From: Longimicrobium sp.
GTDB taxonomy: Bacteria; Gemmatimonadota; Gemmatimonadetes; Longimicrobiales; Longimicrobiaceae
DNA length: 64,000 nt
Direction of reading: 5' to 3'
Assembly (NCBI GenBank): GCA_036389135.1
Contig: DASVQP010000061.1
Location: forward strand, 1-64,000
Below, piece after piece: positions 24,874-33,956 of this stretch. The translations under genes and the position numbers were made by a program. The notes beneath the pieces were generated by a model. The model made no database searches, was not told the DNA's origin, and saw only the letters and a list, made by a program, of their open reading frames with translations. The first letter of the stretch is position 1. Every line of letters starts with the position of its first letter.

Positions 24874-25218
24874 ATGGCGCTGCGAGAGTTCATCGCACCC
24901 GACGGCGAGCTGTGGCGGGTGTGGCAGGTGATCCCCACCCTCGGCCGCTCCGGCTTCGCCCGCCTCCGCGAGAGGCGCGGGCAGGACGTGGTGGCGTACG
25001 ACGGCCCCGACCGGCGCAAGGCGGACCGGCGCAGCATCGCCTCGCAGACGCCGGTGCTGGCGCAGGGGTTGGAGGGCGGGTGGCTGGCCTTCGAGTACAA
25101 GGGAGCCAAGCGCCGCCTGGCCCCGCCGCCCTCGGGGTGGGAAAGCTGCAGCGACGAGGAGCTCGGCGCGCTCTGGGCGGCCGCCCGCGTCGTTGCCACG
25201 CAGCTCCGCGCGCCCTGA
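24874..25218 (+). CDS. Small W-x-VW-x-V-x-P family protein, copy 3
   Basis: A 114-residue relative of the pair at 11166 and 11523. It starts REFIAPDGELWRVWQVIP, has DRRKADRRS in the middle and ends GGWLAFEYKGAKRRLAPPPSGW, followed by a short DEEL helix. It stands alone here. The copies keep the aromatic core but change the centre, as expected for a beta domain with a loop of relaxed constraint. No known family recognised. Confidence 0.75.
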   Translation: MALREFIAPDGELWRVWQVIPTLGRSGFARLRERRGQDVVAYDGPDRRKADRRSIASQTPVLAQGLEGGWLAFEYKGAKRRLAPPPSGWESCSDEELGALWAAARVVATQLRAP

Positions 25219-25369
25219 CCACGATCACGACGCCCCCGCGCGAGGGCCGCCGTCAGAGGTACGGGCACTGGTGCGTTATATAGAAATTGGCCAGACTTCG
25301 GTCAGACCGCCGCACGAGCCCGCTGCCGCACCGCCGCGCAGGCCCGCCACCTCCGATGCGAAAAGCAGA

Positions 25370-25996
25370 ATGAGCACCCCGACCCTGAAGCGCTTGCTCG
25401 GCACCGCGGCGCTCGCGCTGGCGCTGGCCGCCTGCACGGACTCCACCGGCTCGGGCGAGAACCCGAGCGGTGCGCTCTCCTTTACCTACACCGGCGCCGA
25501 GATCGGTGAGTTCGTCGCCACCGGCTCGTTCGACCCCGACGCCAACGAACTGCTCGACTACAGCGCGGCGTTCGTCGTGCGTGGCGAGCTCGTCGTCCTC
25601 GCGTCGGACAAGCTGGCGAGCGGCCGCAGCAACCTGTTCGTCCTTTACGCGCCGCCCTCGGTGAGCTCCACCACCTGCACTGCCGCGACGCCGGAGAGCT
25701 CCTGCCTGATCCGCGGCGAGTTCCTGACCGGCGTCAGCAGCGACCCGAACGAGGGGAACACGGGGCTGTACACCGGCTACGTGGGCAACGTGCAGGTGAC
25801 CGAGATCGCGAACAACCGGGCGCGTGGCACCTTTTCGATCATCGTGGAAGGCGTGGATGCCACGGACGGCTCGATCGAGGTCCGCACCGGGAGCTTCGAC
25901 GCGCCCATCGTCTCGGCGTTCCAGCTCGATCCCAACCGCGGCCGCTTCCCGCCGGCCGCCGCGCCGATCTTCAGCCGGGCGCGCTCGTTCCGCTAG
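25370..25996 (+). CDS. Lipoprotein of unknown function
   Basis: A 208-residue exported lipoprotein; the signal peptide ends ALAAC (Cys21). Mature part beta-rich with a Cys pair in [11 protein letters not shown]. It contains [27 protein letters not shown] and a long [20 protein letters not shown] segment. The start at 25370 follows weakly purine-rich sequence. No family assignment. A strong terminator follows. Confidence 0.6.
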   Translation: MSTPTLKRLLGTAALALALAACTDSTGSGENPSGALSFTYTGAEIGEFVATGSFDPDANELLDYSAAFVVRGELVVLASDKLASGRSNLFVLYAPPSVSSTTCTAATPESSCLIRGEFLTGVSSDPNEGNTGLYTGYVGNVQVTEIANNRARGTFSIIVEGVDATDGSIEVRTGSFDAPIVSAFQLDPNRGRFPPAAAPIFSRARSFR

Positions 25997-26017
25997 CCGG
26001 CACGCCCGCCGCAGTGA

Positions 26018-26056
26018 AAGGCCCCTCCGCCCTGGCCGGCGGAGGGGCCTTTTCTT
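26018..26056 (+). terminator. Rho-independent terminator
   Basis: A 14-base-pair stem (26018-26031 with 26038-26051) with a 6-base loop and TTTTC, 20 bases after the lipoprotein stop. Confidence 0.9.
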
Positions 26057-26126
26057 GCCGGAGCACCGCTGTCTTCACGCTGAACCTGCCGTTCGGATGG
26101 ACGCAAACCACGGATGGATGACTGAT

Positions 26127-27137
26127 ATGAGGAAGACGCAGGAGATCCCGCTTTCGGTGCTGGACCTGGTGCCGATCGGGGCGGGGGCGACGGCGAGCCA
26201 GGCGCTGCGCAACTCGGTGGAGCTGGCGCGGCTGGCCGAGCGGCTGGGATACACGCGCTACTGGTTCGCCGAGCACCACGGGATGCCCAGCATCGCCAGC
26301 TCCGCGCCCGAGATCCTGATCGGGCACGTAGCCTCGGCCACGGAGCGGATCAGGGTGGGGTCGGGGGGCATCATGCTCCAGAACCACGTTCCGCTCAAGG
26401 CCGCCGAGGCGTTCCACACGCTGGAGGCGCTGCACCCCGGGCGTATCGACCTGGGGATCGGCCGCGCGCCGGGGACGGACCCGCTGACGTCGAGCGCGCT
26501 GCGCCCCTTCGACCCCGCCAAGTTCCGCGACCACCTTGCCGAGATGATGGGGCTGTCGCGCGGCGACCTGCCGGAGGACCACCCGTTCCGCGGGGTGCGC
26601 GTGATCCCCTCCGGCGTGTCGCTGCCGCCGGTGTGGCTGCTGGGCTCCAGCGGGGCGAGCGCGCGGCTGGCGGGGGAGCTGGGGACGGGGTACAGCTTCG
26701 CGCGCCACTTCAGCCCCACCCCGCCCGCGCCCGCCATCGAGGCCTACCGCGCCAGCTTCCACCCCTCCGCGCAGTTCCACGAGCCGCACGTCATCCTGGG
26801 CGCCGCGGTGATCTGCGCGGAGACGGACGAGGAGGCGGCGTACCTTTCCGCGTCGATGGACCTGGTGTGGGTGCGCATCACGCGCGGCGAGTTCGCGCCG
26901 ATCCCGACGCCGGACGAAGCGCTCGCGTACGAGTACACACCCCGCGAGCGCGCCATCGCGGACAGCTACCGCAGGCTGGTGATCGTCGGCAGTCCCGAAA
27001 CGGTCCACCGCGAGATCGCCCGCGTCGCCGCTGAGGTGGGCGCGGACGAGGTGATGGTGACCGCCACCATCCACGACCACGCGGCGCGGCTGCGCTCCTA
27101 CGAGCTGCTGGCCGAATCGGCCGCGCTCCCCGCCTGA
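26127..27137 (+). CDS. LLM-class flavin-dependent oxidoreductase (luciferase-like)
   Basis: A 336-residue TIM-barrel protein of the bacterial luciferase-like monooxygenase family, group with the [11 protein letters not shown] start. The pattern [37 protein letters not shown] and GIGRAPG is typical of the Bds/LuxA-like flavin-dependent members. It uses FMN supplied by a reductase. Start at the ATG at 26127; an in-frame ATG at 26118 is possible. A second, different LLM protein follows after 9 bases. Confidence 0.88.
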   Translation: MRKTQEIPLSVLDLVPIGAGATASQALRNSVELARLAERLGYTRYWFAEHHGMPSIASSAPEILIGHVASATERIRVGSGGIMLQNHVPLKAAEAFHTLEALHPGRIDLGIGRAPGTDPLTSSALRPFDPAKFRDHLAEMMGLSRGDLPEDHPFRGVRVIPSGVSLPPVWLLGSSGASARLAGELGTGYSFARHFSPTPPAPAIEAYRASFHPSAQFHEPHVILGAAVICAETDEEAAYLSASMDLVWVRITRGEFAPIPTPDEALAYEYTPRERAIADSYRRLVIVGSPETVHREIARVAAEVGADEVMVTATIHDHAARLRSYELLAESAALPA

Positions 27138-27146
27138 GGAGGCGCC

Positions 27147-28217
27147 GTGGAGCTGGGCATCTACACCTTTGCGGAAGCCACGCCGGACGCGGCGACGGGG
27201 GAGACGGTCAGCGCCGCCGAGCGGCTGCGCGACCTGATGGAGGAGATCGATCTGGCGGACCAGGTGGGGCTGGACGTCTTCGGCGTGGGCGAGCACCACC
27301 GCCCGGACTACGTCGCCTCGTCCCCCGCCGTCGTCCTCGCCGCCGCGGCGATGAGGACGAAGCGCATCCGCCTGACCAGCGCCGTCACCGTGCTCAGCTC
27401 GGATGATCCGGTTCGCGTCTTCCAGGACTTCGCCACGCTCGACCTGCTCTCCGGCGGGCGGGCGGAGATCATGGCGGGGCGCGGGTCGTTCATCGAGTCG
27501 TTTCCGCTCTTCGGCTACGACCTGGGCGACTACGACGAGCTCTTCGCCGAGAAGCTGGGACTGCTGCTGAAGCTGCGCGAGGGGGAGCGCGTGACGTGGT
27601 CGGGCCGGCACCGGGCGCCGCTCACGGGGCAGGGCGTGTATCCGCGCCCCATCCAGGACCCGCTGCCGGTGTGGGTGGCGGTGGGCGGCACGCCGCAGTC
27701 GGTGGCGCGCGCCGCCACGCTGGGACTGCCGATGGCGCTCGCCATCATCGGCGGGCAGCCGGAGCGGTTCGCGCCGTTCGTGGAGCTGTACCGCGAGACC
27801 GCCCGCCGCGCCGGGCACGATCCCGCGAAGCTCCCCGTCAGCATCAACTCGCACGGCTACATCGCGGACGGCTCACGGCAGGCGGCGGACGAGGCGTTCG
27901 GCCCCACGGCGGTGACGATGAACCGCATCGGCCGCGAGCGCGGCTGGCCTCCGCTCACGCGCGCGGCGTTCGACGCGTCGCGCACGTTGCGAGGCGCCAA
28001 CTTCGTGGGGAGCCCGGAGGAGGTGGCGGAGAAGATCCTCTTTCAGCACGAGATCTTTCGGCACGACCGTTTCATGGTGCAGTTCAGCGTCGGCACCATG
28101 CCGCACCGCCAGGTCATGCGCTCCATCGAGCTGTTCGGCACGCGCGTGGCGCCGGTGGTGCGCGCGGCAACAACAGCCTCACACAGAGACACAGAGGGCA
28201 CGGAAAGAACAACATAA
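27147..28217 (+). CDS. LLM-class flavin-dependent oxidoreductase, second type
   Basis: A 356-residue luciferase-like protein distinct from its neighbour ([44 protein letters not shown]), of the group containing F420- or FMN-dependent oxidoreductases with a [10 protein letters not shown] segment. GTG start with GGAGG upstream, nine bases after the first gene, so the two are cotranscribed. The last twelve residues ([12 protein letters not shown]) are encoded by the CACAGAG repeat, so the protein ends in repeat-derived sequence. Substrate unknown. Confidence 0.87.
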   Translation: MELGIYTFAEATPDAATGETVSAAERLRDLMEEIDLADQVGLDVFGVGEHHRPDYVASSPAVVLAAAAMRTKRIRLTSAVTVLSSDDPVRVFQDFATLDLLSGGRAEIMAGRGSFIESFPLFGYDLGDYDELFAEKLGLLLKLREGERVTWSGRHRAPLTGQGVYPRPIQDPLPVWVAVGGTPQSVARAATLGLPMALAIIGGQPERFAPFVELYRETARRAGHDPAKLPVSINSHGYIADGSRQAADEAFGPTAVTMNRIGRERGWPPLTRAAFDASRTLRGANFVGSPEEVAEKILFQHEIFRHDRFMVQFSVGTMPHRQVMRSIELFGTRVAPVVRAATTASHRDTEGTERTT

Positions 28218-28266
28218 GGTGTTTCTCTGCGTCTTGAAGTTCCCTCCGTGCTCTCTGTGTGAGGGT
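28177..28266. repeat. CACAGAG inverted-repeat element, copy C
   Basis: CCTCACACAGAGACACAGAG at the left and CTCTCTGTGTGAGG at the right. It overlaps the 3' end of the LLM gene (stop at 28215-28217) and ends two bases before the stop of the convergent DUF983 gene. Confidence 0.82.
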
Positions 28267-28268
28267 TT

Positions 28269-28736
28269 TCAGCGGTCGCGCTGCTTGCGGAACTCGCCCT
28301 CGCGGCTGGCGCGGTGCCACTCCATCTCCTCGTCCGTCACCGGCTTGATCAGGATGTCCGACGCGAGCCAGGTGGTGAGCGAAAAGGGATAGAAGAGGAA
28401 CGGAAGGACGGCGATGAACGCGATCCCGCCCCACTGCAGCAGGTCCCACGGCACGTCCGGCCAGGTGACGACGACGAGCAGCACCACCACGGCCAGGAAG
28501 ACGAGCCCGCAAAAGACGTAGTTGAACATGATCCCGCCCAGGAAGAAGTCCTCCTCCCCCCGGTCCGAACGCAGCCCGCACTCCGGGCACTTGTGCTTCA
28601 GCTTGAACCACGTATTCAGCAGCCGCGCCTTGCCGCAGTGCGGGCAGCGCAGCGTCAATCCGCGCCCGTACAGCCGTCCCGCACGCTTCAGGCTCAGCTC
28701 CTCCGGGTTGGCCCAGCGGCGCTCCGGTCCGCTCAT
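28269..28736 (-). CDS. DUF983 family membrane protein with zinc ribbon
   Basis: A 155-residue protein with two CPxC knuckles at Cys31/Cys34 and Cys50/Cys53 forming a zinc ribbon, then two hydrophobic helices (about 70-92 and 105-125). This is the DUF983 layout seen widely in bacteria, of unknown function, sometimes near respiratory genes. No such partner here. The ATG at 28736 opens the gene. Confidence 0.82.
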   Translation of the reverse strand: MSGPERRWANPEELSLKRAGRLYGRGLTLRCPHCGKARLLNTWFKLKHKCPECGLRSDRGEEDFFLGGIMFNYVFCGLVFLAVVVLLVVVTWPDVPWDLLQWGGIAFIAVLPFLFYPFSLTTWLASDILIKPVTDEEMEWHRASREGEFRKQRDR

Positions 28737-28911
28737 CTCATCCTCCAGCCACGAGTTACTGCGTACGTTGAATCACGAACAATGATCGCCCGCCGCGCTC
28801 CGGTTCGAAAGGCGGCATCCGCTGCACTTCCGTAGGGTGATACACCACATGGCACGGAGGTGGCACCCCACGGCGCGGCGACGGAACGCGAACCCGGGAG
28901 AGGAGGCGGCG

Positions 28912-29205
28912 ATGCCCCGCGGATGGAATCGCAAGGACGAGCGGATGTACGAGCACGTCAAGGAGAGCGCCGAAGCGCGCGGCGTGCCGGAGGACGAGGC
29001 GCAGGAGATCGCCGGGCGCACGGTCAACAAGAAGCGCCGCCAGGAAGGGCGCACCCCCAACAAGCGCACGCAGGGCACGGGGAACCCCAACCGCCCGCTG
29101 GAGGAGCACACGCGCGACGAGCTCTACAACATGGCAAAGGAAAGAAAGATCGAGGGGCGCAGCAAGATGACCAAGGACGAACTGATCCGCGCGGTGGGAC
29201 GATGA
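28912..29205 (+). CDS. ChaB-like / Rho-N domain small basic protein
   Basis: A 97-residue basic protein. The N-terminal half (MPRGWNRKDERMYEHVKESAEARG, VNKKRRQEGRTPNKRTQG) is of the type often annotated as plasmid stabilisation protein. The C-terminal 35 residues (RDELYNMAKERKIEGRSKMTKDELIRAV) form a Rho N-terminal / SAP-like helix-extended-loop-helix for nucleic-acid binding. Start at 28912: GAGAGGAGGC precedes it. The gene stands alone, so partition function is unlikely; DNA or RNA binding is inferred. Confidence 0.72.
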   Translation: MPRGWNRKDERMYEHVKESAEARGVPEDEAQEIAGRTVNKKRRQEGRTPNKRTQGTGNPNRPLEEHTRDELYNMAKERKIEGRSKMTKDELIRAVGR

Positions 29206-29209
29206 CGAA

Positions 29210-29241
29210 GCGGGCCGGCGGCAGCTGCCGCCGGCCCGCTC
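29210..29241. terminator. Perfect 32-base palindrome between convergent genes
   Basis: AGCGGGCCGGCGGCAG followed directly by its reverse complement (29210-29241), with no T-run. It lies between the Rho-N gene and the convergent SDR/hydrolase gene, so it could stall polymerase from both sides. Confidence 0.6.
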
Positions 29242-29260
29242 CACATCCCTCGAAGGAGCG

Positions 29261-31285
29261 TTACGCCGTCGGCCGCTCCAGGGCGGAGCTGAGGGCGGCG
29301 GCGGCCTTGTTCACCGCCTTGCGCGCCTCGCCCACCACGGCGCCCATCCCAAAGAACTCGTGGGTGACGCCTTTGTAGAGGTGGTACTTCACCGGCACGC
29401 CCGAGTCGCGCAGCCGGTCGTACAGCTGGTCGCTGTCCGAGCGGAGCGGGTCGATCTCCGCCGCGATGAGGGTGACCGGCGGCAGGCCGTGCAGGTCCGC
29501 GTGGATCAGCGAGATCAGCGGGTGCCCCGTGTCTGGCGCGCCGCGCAGGTAGTGGTGCAGGAACCACTGCATCATCGGCCGGTTCAGCGGCTTGGCGTCC
29601 GCGTTCTCCTCGTACGACTCGGAGTCCGTGTTGCCGTCGGCGATGGGGTACACCGCCAGGATGTGCGCAGGCAGCCGCACCCCCCGGTCGCGCGCGATCA
29701 CTGCCGTGGAGATCGCCAGGTTGCCCCCCGCGCTCTCCCCCGCCAGCGCGATGCGGTACGGGTCGCCGTTGATCTCCGCGGCGTTGGAGAGCGCCCACAC
29801 GTAGGCCGCGTAGGCGTCCTCGTGCGCGGCCGGAAAGCGGTGTTCCGGCGCCTTGCGGTACTCCACCGACATCACCACCGCGCCCACCGCGTTGCAAAGC
29901 GCGCGCGCGGACGAGTCGTAGGTGTCGTTGGTGGCGATCACCCACCCGCCGCCGTGCGTGTACACGATGACGGGGAAGGGCCCCGCCCCGCGCGGCGCGT
30001 AGATGCGCACCGGCAGCGGCCCGCCGGGGCCGGGGATGGTGCGCTCCACCACGCTCCCCACCTCCTCCGGCTCGGCGCTCTTGCCGTGCTTGCGCAGCAG
30101 CGCCATCACCGCCTCGGCGGGGGTGGGCTGGCGCCGCGCCTCCTCGGGGGTGAGCTGTTCGACGGGCTCGCCGCCCAGCATCTCCAGGTGCTCCAGCACG
30201 TGCCGCATCTCGCGGTTGGCGCGCGACATCGTGTCGCCGCCGCCGGTGATGCGCTCGCGCGCCCCGCCGTACACCCGCCCAAAGAGCCCGGAGCGCACCG
30301 CCCACACCGTCCCTACGCCCAGGACGCCCAGGAGCAGGGCGGAGCGGAGCGGGTTCTCGGCGGCGCTGGTGTACGCGCTGGACTCCATCACGTGCCCCGG
30401 GTAGTCGCCGCGCTCGCTGCCGGCCGTCGTCGGCGCGTAGAGCGCGTCGTTGCGGCGCTTGGTGCCGCGGGGGGCGCGCTCCTGGTCCCACACCACGTTC
30501 TCCGCGTAGCTGCCGAAGAGGCGCGGGGCCCAGCGCCACATCATCGACATCTGCTTCCCCGAACCGCCCACGATCAGCTCGCGGCGCGGGTGCTCGGCAC
30601 AGTGCAGGATGGCGTCCGCCACCACGTCGGGCGCGTAGACGGGGGGCGGAATCTCGGGATCGGCGCCCTCCATGTGGTTGTGCGCGTGCTCGGTAAAGGG
30701 CGTGTCGATGGAGGCGGGGCGGATGAGCGTCACCGCCACCGGCGCGCCGTCGTGCTCCAGCTCCATGCGCAGCGCATCGGTGAAGCCCTTTACCGCGTGC
30801 TTGCTGGCCGCGTAGTGCCCGTGCATCGGAATGGGGACGCCGCTCTCCACGCTCCCCACGTTGATCAGCGCGCCGCCGTTCTGCCTAAGGTGCGGCAGGG
30901 CGGCGAGGGCGCCGTGCACCATCCCCCAGTAGTTGGTCTCAAAGAGGCGCCGCGCATCGCCCAGCGGCGTCCGCTCCAGCTCGCCATACATCCCGATGCC
31001 GGCGTTGTTGACCCACGTGTCGATGCGCCCGAAGGCGTGCACCGCCACGCGCGCCAGTTCGCGCATCGCCCGCTCGTCGCCCACGTCGCCGGCCAGCCAC
31101 TCGGCTTCCGTGCCCAACGCGCGCAGCTCGTCCGCAATCTGGGCGAGCGCCTCCGCGTTGCGCGAGCTGATCACCACCCGCGCCCCGCGCCGCGCCGCCT
31201 CGCGCGCCGTCGCCAGCCCGATCCCGCTGTCCGCCCCCGTGATGACGATCACCTGATCGCCCACCGCTCTCAGCCGCATCTTCAT
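29261..31285 (-). CDS. Fusion: SDR oxidoreductase, membrane helix, HSL-type alpha/beta hydrolase
   Basis: A 674-residue protein. Residues 8-230 are a short-chain dehydrogenase: TGADSGIGLA nucleotide loop, NNAG, catalytic Ser in NVGSVESG and Y-x-x-x-K (YAASKHA). It is followed by the GGSGKQMSMMWRW tail typical of one SDR group. A hydrophobic helix (about 315-335) then leads to an alpha/beta hydrolase of the hormone-sensitive-lipase family: HGGGW oxyanion loop, GESAGGN nucleophile elbow (Ser), the Asp in EIDPLR and the His in VTHEFFG. An NAD(P)-linked step and an ester hydrolysis may act on one lipid-like substrate. Start at 31285 has GGAGGGAACG in front. Confidence 0.85.
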   Translation of the reverse strand: MKMRLRAVGDQVIVITGADSGIGLATAREAARRGARVVISSRNAEALAQIADELRALGTEAEWLAGDVGDERAMRELARVAVHAFGRIDTWVNNAGIGMYGELERTPLGDARRLFETNYWGMVHGALAALPHLRQNGGALINVGSVESGVPIPMHGHYAASKHAVKGFTDALRMELEHDGAPVAVTLIRPASIDTPFTEHAHNHMEGADPEIPPPVYAPDVVADAILHCAEHPRRELIVGGSGKQMSMMWRWAPRLFGSYAENVVWDQERAPRGTKRRNDALYAPTTAGSERGDYPGHVMESSAYTSAAENPLRSALLLGVLGVGTVWAVRSGLFGRVYGGARERITGGGDTMSRANREMRHVLEHLEMLGGEPVEQLTPEEARRQPTPAEAVMALLRKHGKSAEPEEVGSVVERTIPGPGGPLPVRIYAPRGAGPFPVIVYTHGGGWVIATNDTYDSSARALCNAVGAVVMSVEYRKAPEHRFPAAHEDAYAAYVWALSNAAEINGDPYRIALAGESAGGNLAISTAVIARDRGVRLPAHILAVYPIADGNTDSESYEENADAKPLNRPMMQWFLHHYLRGAPDTGHPLISLIHADLHGLPPVTLIAAEIDPLRSDSDQLYDRLRDSGVPVKYHLYKGVTHEFFGMGAVVGEARKAVNKAAAALSSALERPTA

Positions 31286-31383
31286 CGTTCCCTCCAGTCC
31301 CATGGGTGCCCTGCGTAGGGCGCGCGGCCTTCGCAAGCGGCGGGCCGTGCGGGGCTCCGCATCACCTCTCCCGCGCGATTCCG

Positions 31384-31413
31384 TTGACAACCTCTCGCGG
31401 CGCGGAGCAATAT
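31384..31413 (+). promoter_or_regulatory. Putative promoter (TTGACA box)
   Basis: TTGACA (31384-31389), 18-base spacer, CAATAT (31408-31413), 46 bases ahead of the membrane-protein start at 31459. The -35 box is a perfect match; the -10 box is weak. Confidence 0.4.
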
Positions 31414-31458
31414 GCGTCGCCCGCCGCATCGACCGTTGAATCCCGGGGAGCCTCGCCC

Positions 31459-31854
31459 ATGCACTTCAGCATCGCATCCGTCGACGTGGATTGGTCGTTT
31501 GTCGCTCTATCTCTCGTCTTGCTCGTCGTTTACGTCTTGCTGACGGTGGTGGCGGGGCGCCGTTTCGGCCTCCGGGGGCTCTGGGCCGCCTGGATCGTGG
31601 CCGTCGTGGCCACGAGCCTGTTCCCCCTGGTGATCCACGGCGCGCACTTCGCGCACCTCGACGCCGTGACGATGGTCCTCCACACCGCGGTCGTGGCCGT
31701 GCCGATGGCGATCAGCGCGTGGGTGATCGCGTCCACCCTCCGCCGGCCGCGCCCGGTCGGTGTCCCCGTCCAGCTCGCGCTCGGCACAGTCTCCTTCGTA
31801 CTCGCGTTCCTGGTAGTCGCGGCGGCGGTTTTCGTCGTGCTGTTCACGCACTGA
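31459..31854 (+). CDS. Four-helix membrane protein
   Basis: A 131-residue integral membrane protein with four hydrophobic helices (about 12-30, 40-60, 70-88 and 103-128). No catalytic motifs are seen. The ATG at 31459 is preceded by GGGGAG. The DUF1697 gene follows by 17 bases in the same direction. Function unknown. Confidence 0.6.
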   Translation: MHFSIASVDVDWSFVALSLVLLVVYVLLTVVAGRRFGLRGLWAAWIVAVVATSLFPLVIHGAHFAHLDAVTMVLHTAVVAVPMAISAWVIASTLRRPRPVGVPVQLALGTVSFVLAFLVVAAAVFVVLFTH

Positions 31855-31871
31855 GTCGCCGACCCGGCATC

Positions 31872-32414
31872 ATGACTGGAAAGCAGGTCGCGCTGCTGCG
31901 CGGCATCAACGTTGGGAAGGCGAAGCGCATCGCGATGGCGGATCTGCGCGCGCTGGTCGCGGAGCTCGGCTTTGGGGACGTGAAGACGCTCCTCAACAGC
32001 GGCAACGTCGTCTACACGGCCACGGATACTGAGCCGGAGGACGCCGCGGCGCGCATCGAGGAGGCGATCGTCGCGAAGACGGGCATCTCCTCGCGCGTCA
32101 CCGTGCTCACCGCGGCGGAGGTGGCGGAGGCGGTCGACGGGAATCCGTTCGGCGAGGTGGACAATCCTTCGCGGTTCCTCGTCACCGTGCTGCGCGACCC
32201 CGCGGATCGTGCCCTGCTCGAGCCGCTGGCGAAGGAGGACTGGGGCACGGACTCGCTCGCCCTCGGCCGGCGCGTGGCGTACGCGTGGTGCAGGGACGGC
32301 GTCCTGGAAAGCCGCCTCCCCGACGCCCTCAACCGCCTGCTCGGCGACCGGGGGACGGCGCGCAACTGGGCCACGATGCTGAAGCTTCGCGCGCTCGCCG
32401 AAGAGCCCGGATAG
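31872..32414 (+). CDS. DUF1697 family protein
   Basis: A 180-residue protein with the clear DUF1697 pattern: VALLRGINVGKAKRIAMADLRAL, TLLNSGNVVYTA at the end of the first half, and RNWATMLKL near the C-terminus. The family is widespread and uncharacterised. The fold is expected to be a duplicated ferredoxin-like domain. Location behind the small membrane protein gives no functional hint. Confidence 0.88.
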   Translation: MTGKQVALLRGINVGKAKRIAMADLRALVAELGFGDVKTLLNSGNVVYTATDTEPEDAAARIEEAIVAKTGISSRVTVLTAAEVAEAVDGNPFGEVDNPSRFLVTVLRDPADRALLEPLAKEDWGTDSLALGRRVAYAWCRDGVLESRLPDALNRLLGDRGTARNWATMLKLRALAEEPG

Positions 32415-32522
32415 CATCGAGGTACCCGAAAAACATGCTTGCTGCCCCTGATCGTGCACGCCTATACTCCCCGTCTGCACCGCCCCGCCGCATCCCACCC
32501 CGCCGAAAAACGAGGGAAAGCC

Positions 32523-33146
32523 ATGAGCGAGATCCAGTTCTCCGACAATCACCAGGATCTCTCGACGGACACCGGGTTCCAGTTCGAGTTCTACTGCGAA
32601 GGGTGCCACGACGCCTGGCGCTCCCCCTTCGACCGCTACGCCACCGGCACGGCCGACAGCGTGCTCGGAGTGGCGGAGAGCGTCTTCGGCGGGATCTTTG
32701 GCTCGGCGCGCAACGCGCTCAGCCACGTGCGCAGCGCGGGATGGCAGAAGGCACGCGACGAAGCGTTCCGCACCGCCGTGGAGGAGGCGCGGACGCACTT
32801 CCGCCGCTGCCCCCGGTGCGCCAACCACTTCTGCGACAACTGCTGGAACCCGGACGAGGGCACCTGCACCACCTGCGTCCCGCGCCTGGACGCGGAGCTC
32901 GCCGTCATCCAGCGCGAGGCCAAGATCGAGCGCGCCCGCGAGGCCGCGTACGAGCGCGCCACCGTCAGCGAAGAGGACCTGCAGCAGCGCGTCGTGAGCT
33001 GCCCCGAGTGCAGTGCGCCGGTGGGCCGCGCGAAGTTCTGCCCCGAGTGCGGCACCCCCGTCGCCCTCAAGCGCAACTGCGGCTCGTGCGAAGCGGAGAT
33101 CCCCGCCTCCGCCAAGTTCTGCCCCGAGTGCGGCTCCAAATCCTGA
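32523..33146 (+). CDS. Multi zinc-ribbon protein
   Basis: A 207-residue protein with a series of CxxC pairs: FYCEGC near residue 27, CPRC and CDNC (about 97-110), CTTC, then two double-zinc-ribbon repeats near the C-terminus (CPECSAPVGRAKFCPECG and CGSCEAEIPASAKFCPECG). The middle (AESVFGGIFGSARNALSHVRS) is amphipathic. This layout is seen in proteins labelled zinc-ribbon or double-zinc-ribbon adaptors, but the gene is of unknown role. The small secreted protein at 33182 follows on the same strand. Confidence 0.72.
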   Translation: MSEIQFSDNHQDLSTDTGFQFEFYCEGCHDAWRSPFDRYATGTADSVLGVAESVFGGIFGSARNALSHVRSAGWQKARDEAFRTAVEEARTHFRRCPRCANHFCDNCWNPDEGTCTTCVPRLDAELAVIQREAKIERAREAAYERATVSEEDLQQRVVSCPECSAPVGRAKFCPECGTPVALKRNCGSCEAEIPASAKFCPECGSKS

Positions 33147-33181
33147 CTCTGCGCTATCCTCCCCTTTCGCCACGACCAGCG

Positions 33182-33922
33182 ATGCGCATCCCGATCCTTT
33201 TCCTCCTCCTGCTCGCCGGCTGCGCATCCGCGGCGCCCGGCGCGCGCACCGAGGACGAGCCGGCGCGGATCCTGGCGCGGGCCATCGAGCAGGCGGGGGG
33301 TGCGGAGGCGCTGGAGCGGGCGCGCGGCCTCACCTGGGACGCGGACGCGACGGTGCACGCTGGAGGACGCACCGTTCCCATCCGCGGCCGCTGGGCCATC
33401 CAGCCGCCCGACACGGCGGTCGTGTCCACTTACGCGGTGGAGCGCGGGCCGTCGACGATGCGCCACATCGTGCTCGCGTCGCCGCGCGGATGGCTCGTGG
33501 GCGCGAACGGCTTCGCCCCGATGCCGCCGCTGATGATGGCCAGCGAGAAAGAGGAGTTCTACTTCTACTCCGTGATGCGCCTGGTGCCGCTGCGTGCGCC
33601 GGGCGTGACGCTCACCGCCCTGCCGCCGGATTCCACGGGGCACCGCGGCATCCTCGCGCGAAACCCGGGGCGGCCGGACGTGGAGCTGTACGTGGACGTT
33701 ACCGGGCGGCTCTCACGCATCCGCGCGCGCATCCACGACGCCACCACGGGCAATCCCGTGGTGCAGGAGGCGTGGCTCGCTGGCGAGATCGAGGACGCTG
33801 GCGTGCGCTGGCCGCGCACCATGCGCCTCACGCAGGACGGCGCGCCCTTTTTCGACCTCACGCTGACAACCTTTCGCGTGCTCCCGGCCATCCAGGACAC
33901 GCTCCTCGCGGGACCGCGCTAG
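33182..33922 (+). CDS. Lipoprotein of unknown function (LolA/DUF4292-like?)
   Basis: A 246-residue lipoprotein (signal ends LLLAGC). The pattern GRWAIQPPDTAVVSTYAVERG, SEKEEFYFYSVMRLVPL, then LYVDVTGRLSRIRARIHDATTG resembles the half-barrel outer-membrane lipoprotein carriers of the LolA type. Length (246) fits. The identity is weak. The PAAR gene follows convergently after 34 bases. Confidence 0.5.
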   Translation: MRIPILFLLLLAGCASAAPGARTEDEPARILARAIEQAGGAEALERARGLTWDADATVHAGGRTVPIRGRWAIQPPDTAVVSTYAVERGPSTMRHIVLASPRGWLVGANGFAPMPPLMMASEKEEFYFYSVMRLVPLRAPGVTLTALPPDSTGHRGILARNPGRPDVELYVDVTGRLSRIRARIHDATTGNPVVQEAWLAGEIEDAGVRWPRTMRLTQDGAPFFDLTLTTFRVLPAIQDTLLAGPR

Positions 33923-33956
33923 GCGAGGCCCGTCAGAGATTGCCGGTCAAGACTGC

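Noticed and set aside
26018..26056. Possible riboswitch before the LLM genes
   Set aside because: The structure is a plain terminator hairpin with T-run belonging to the preceding lipoprotein gene.
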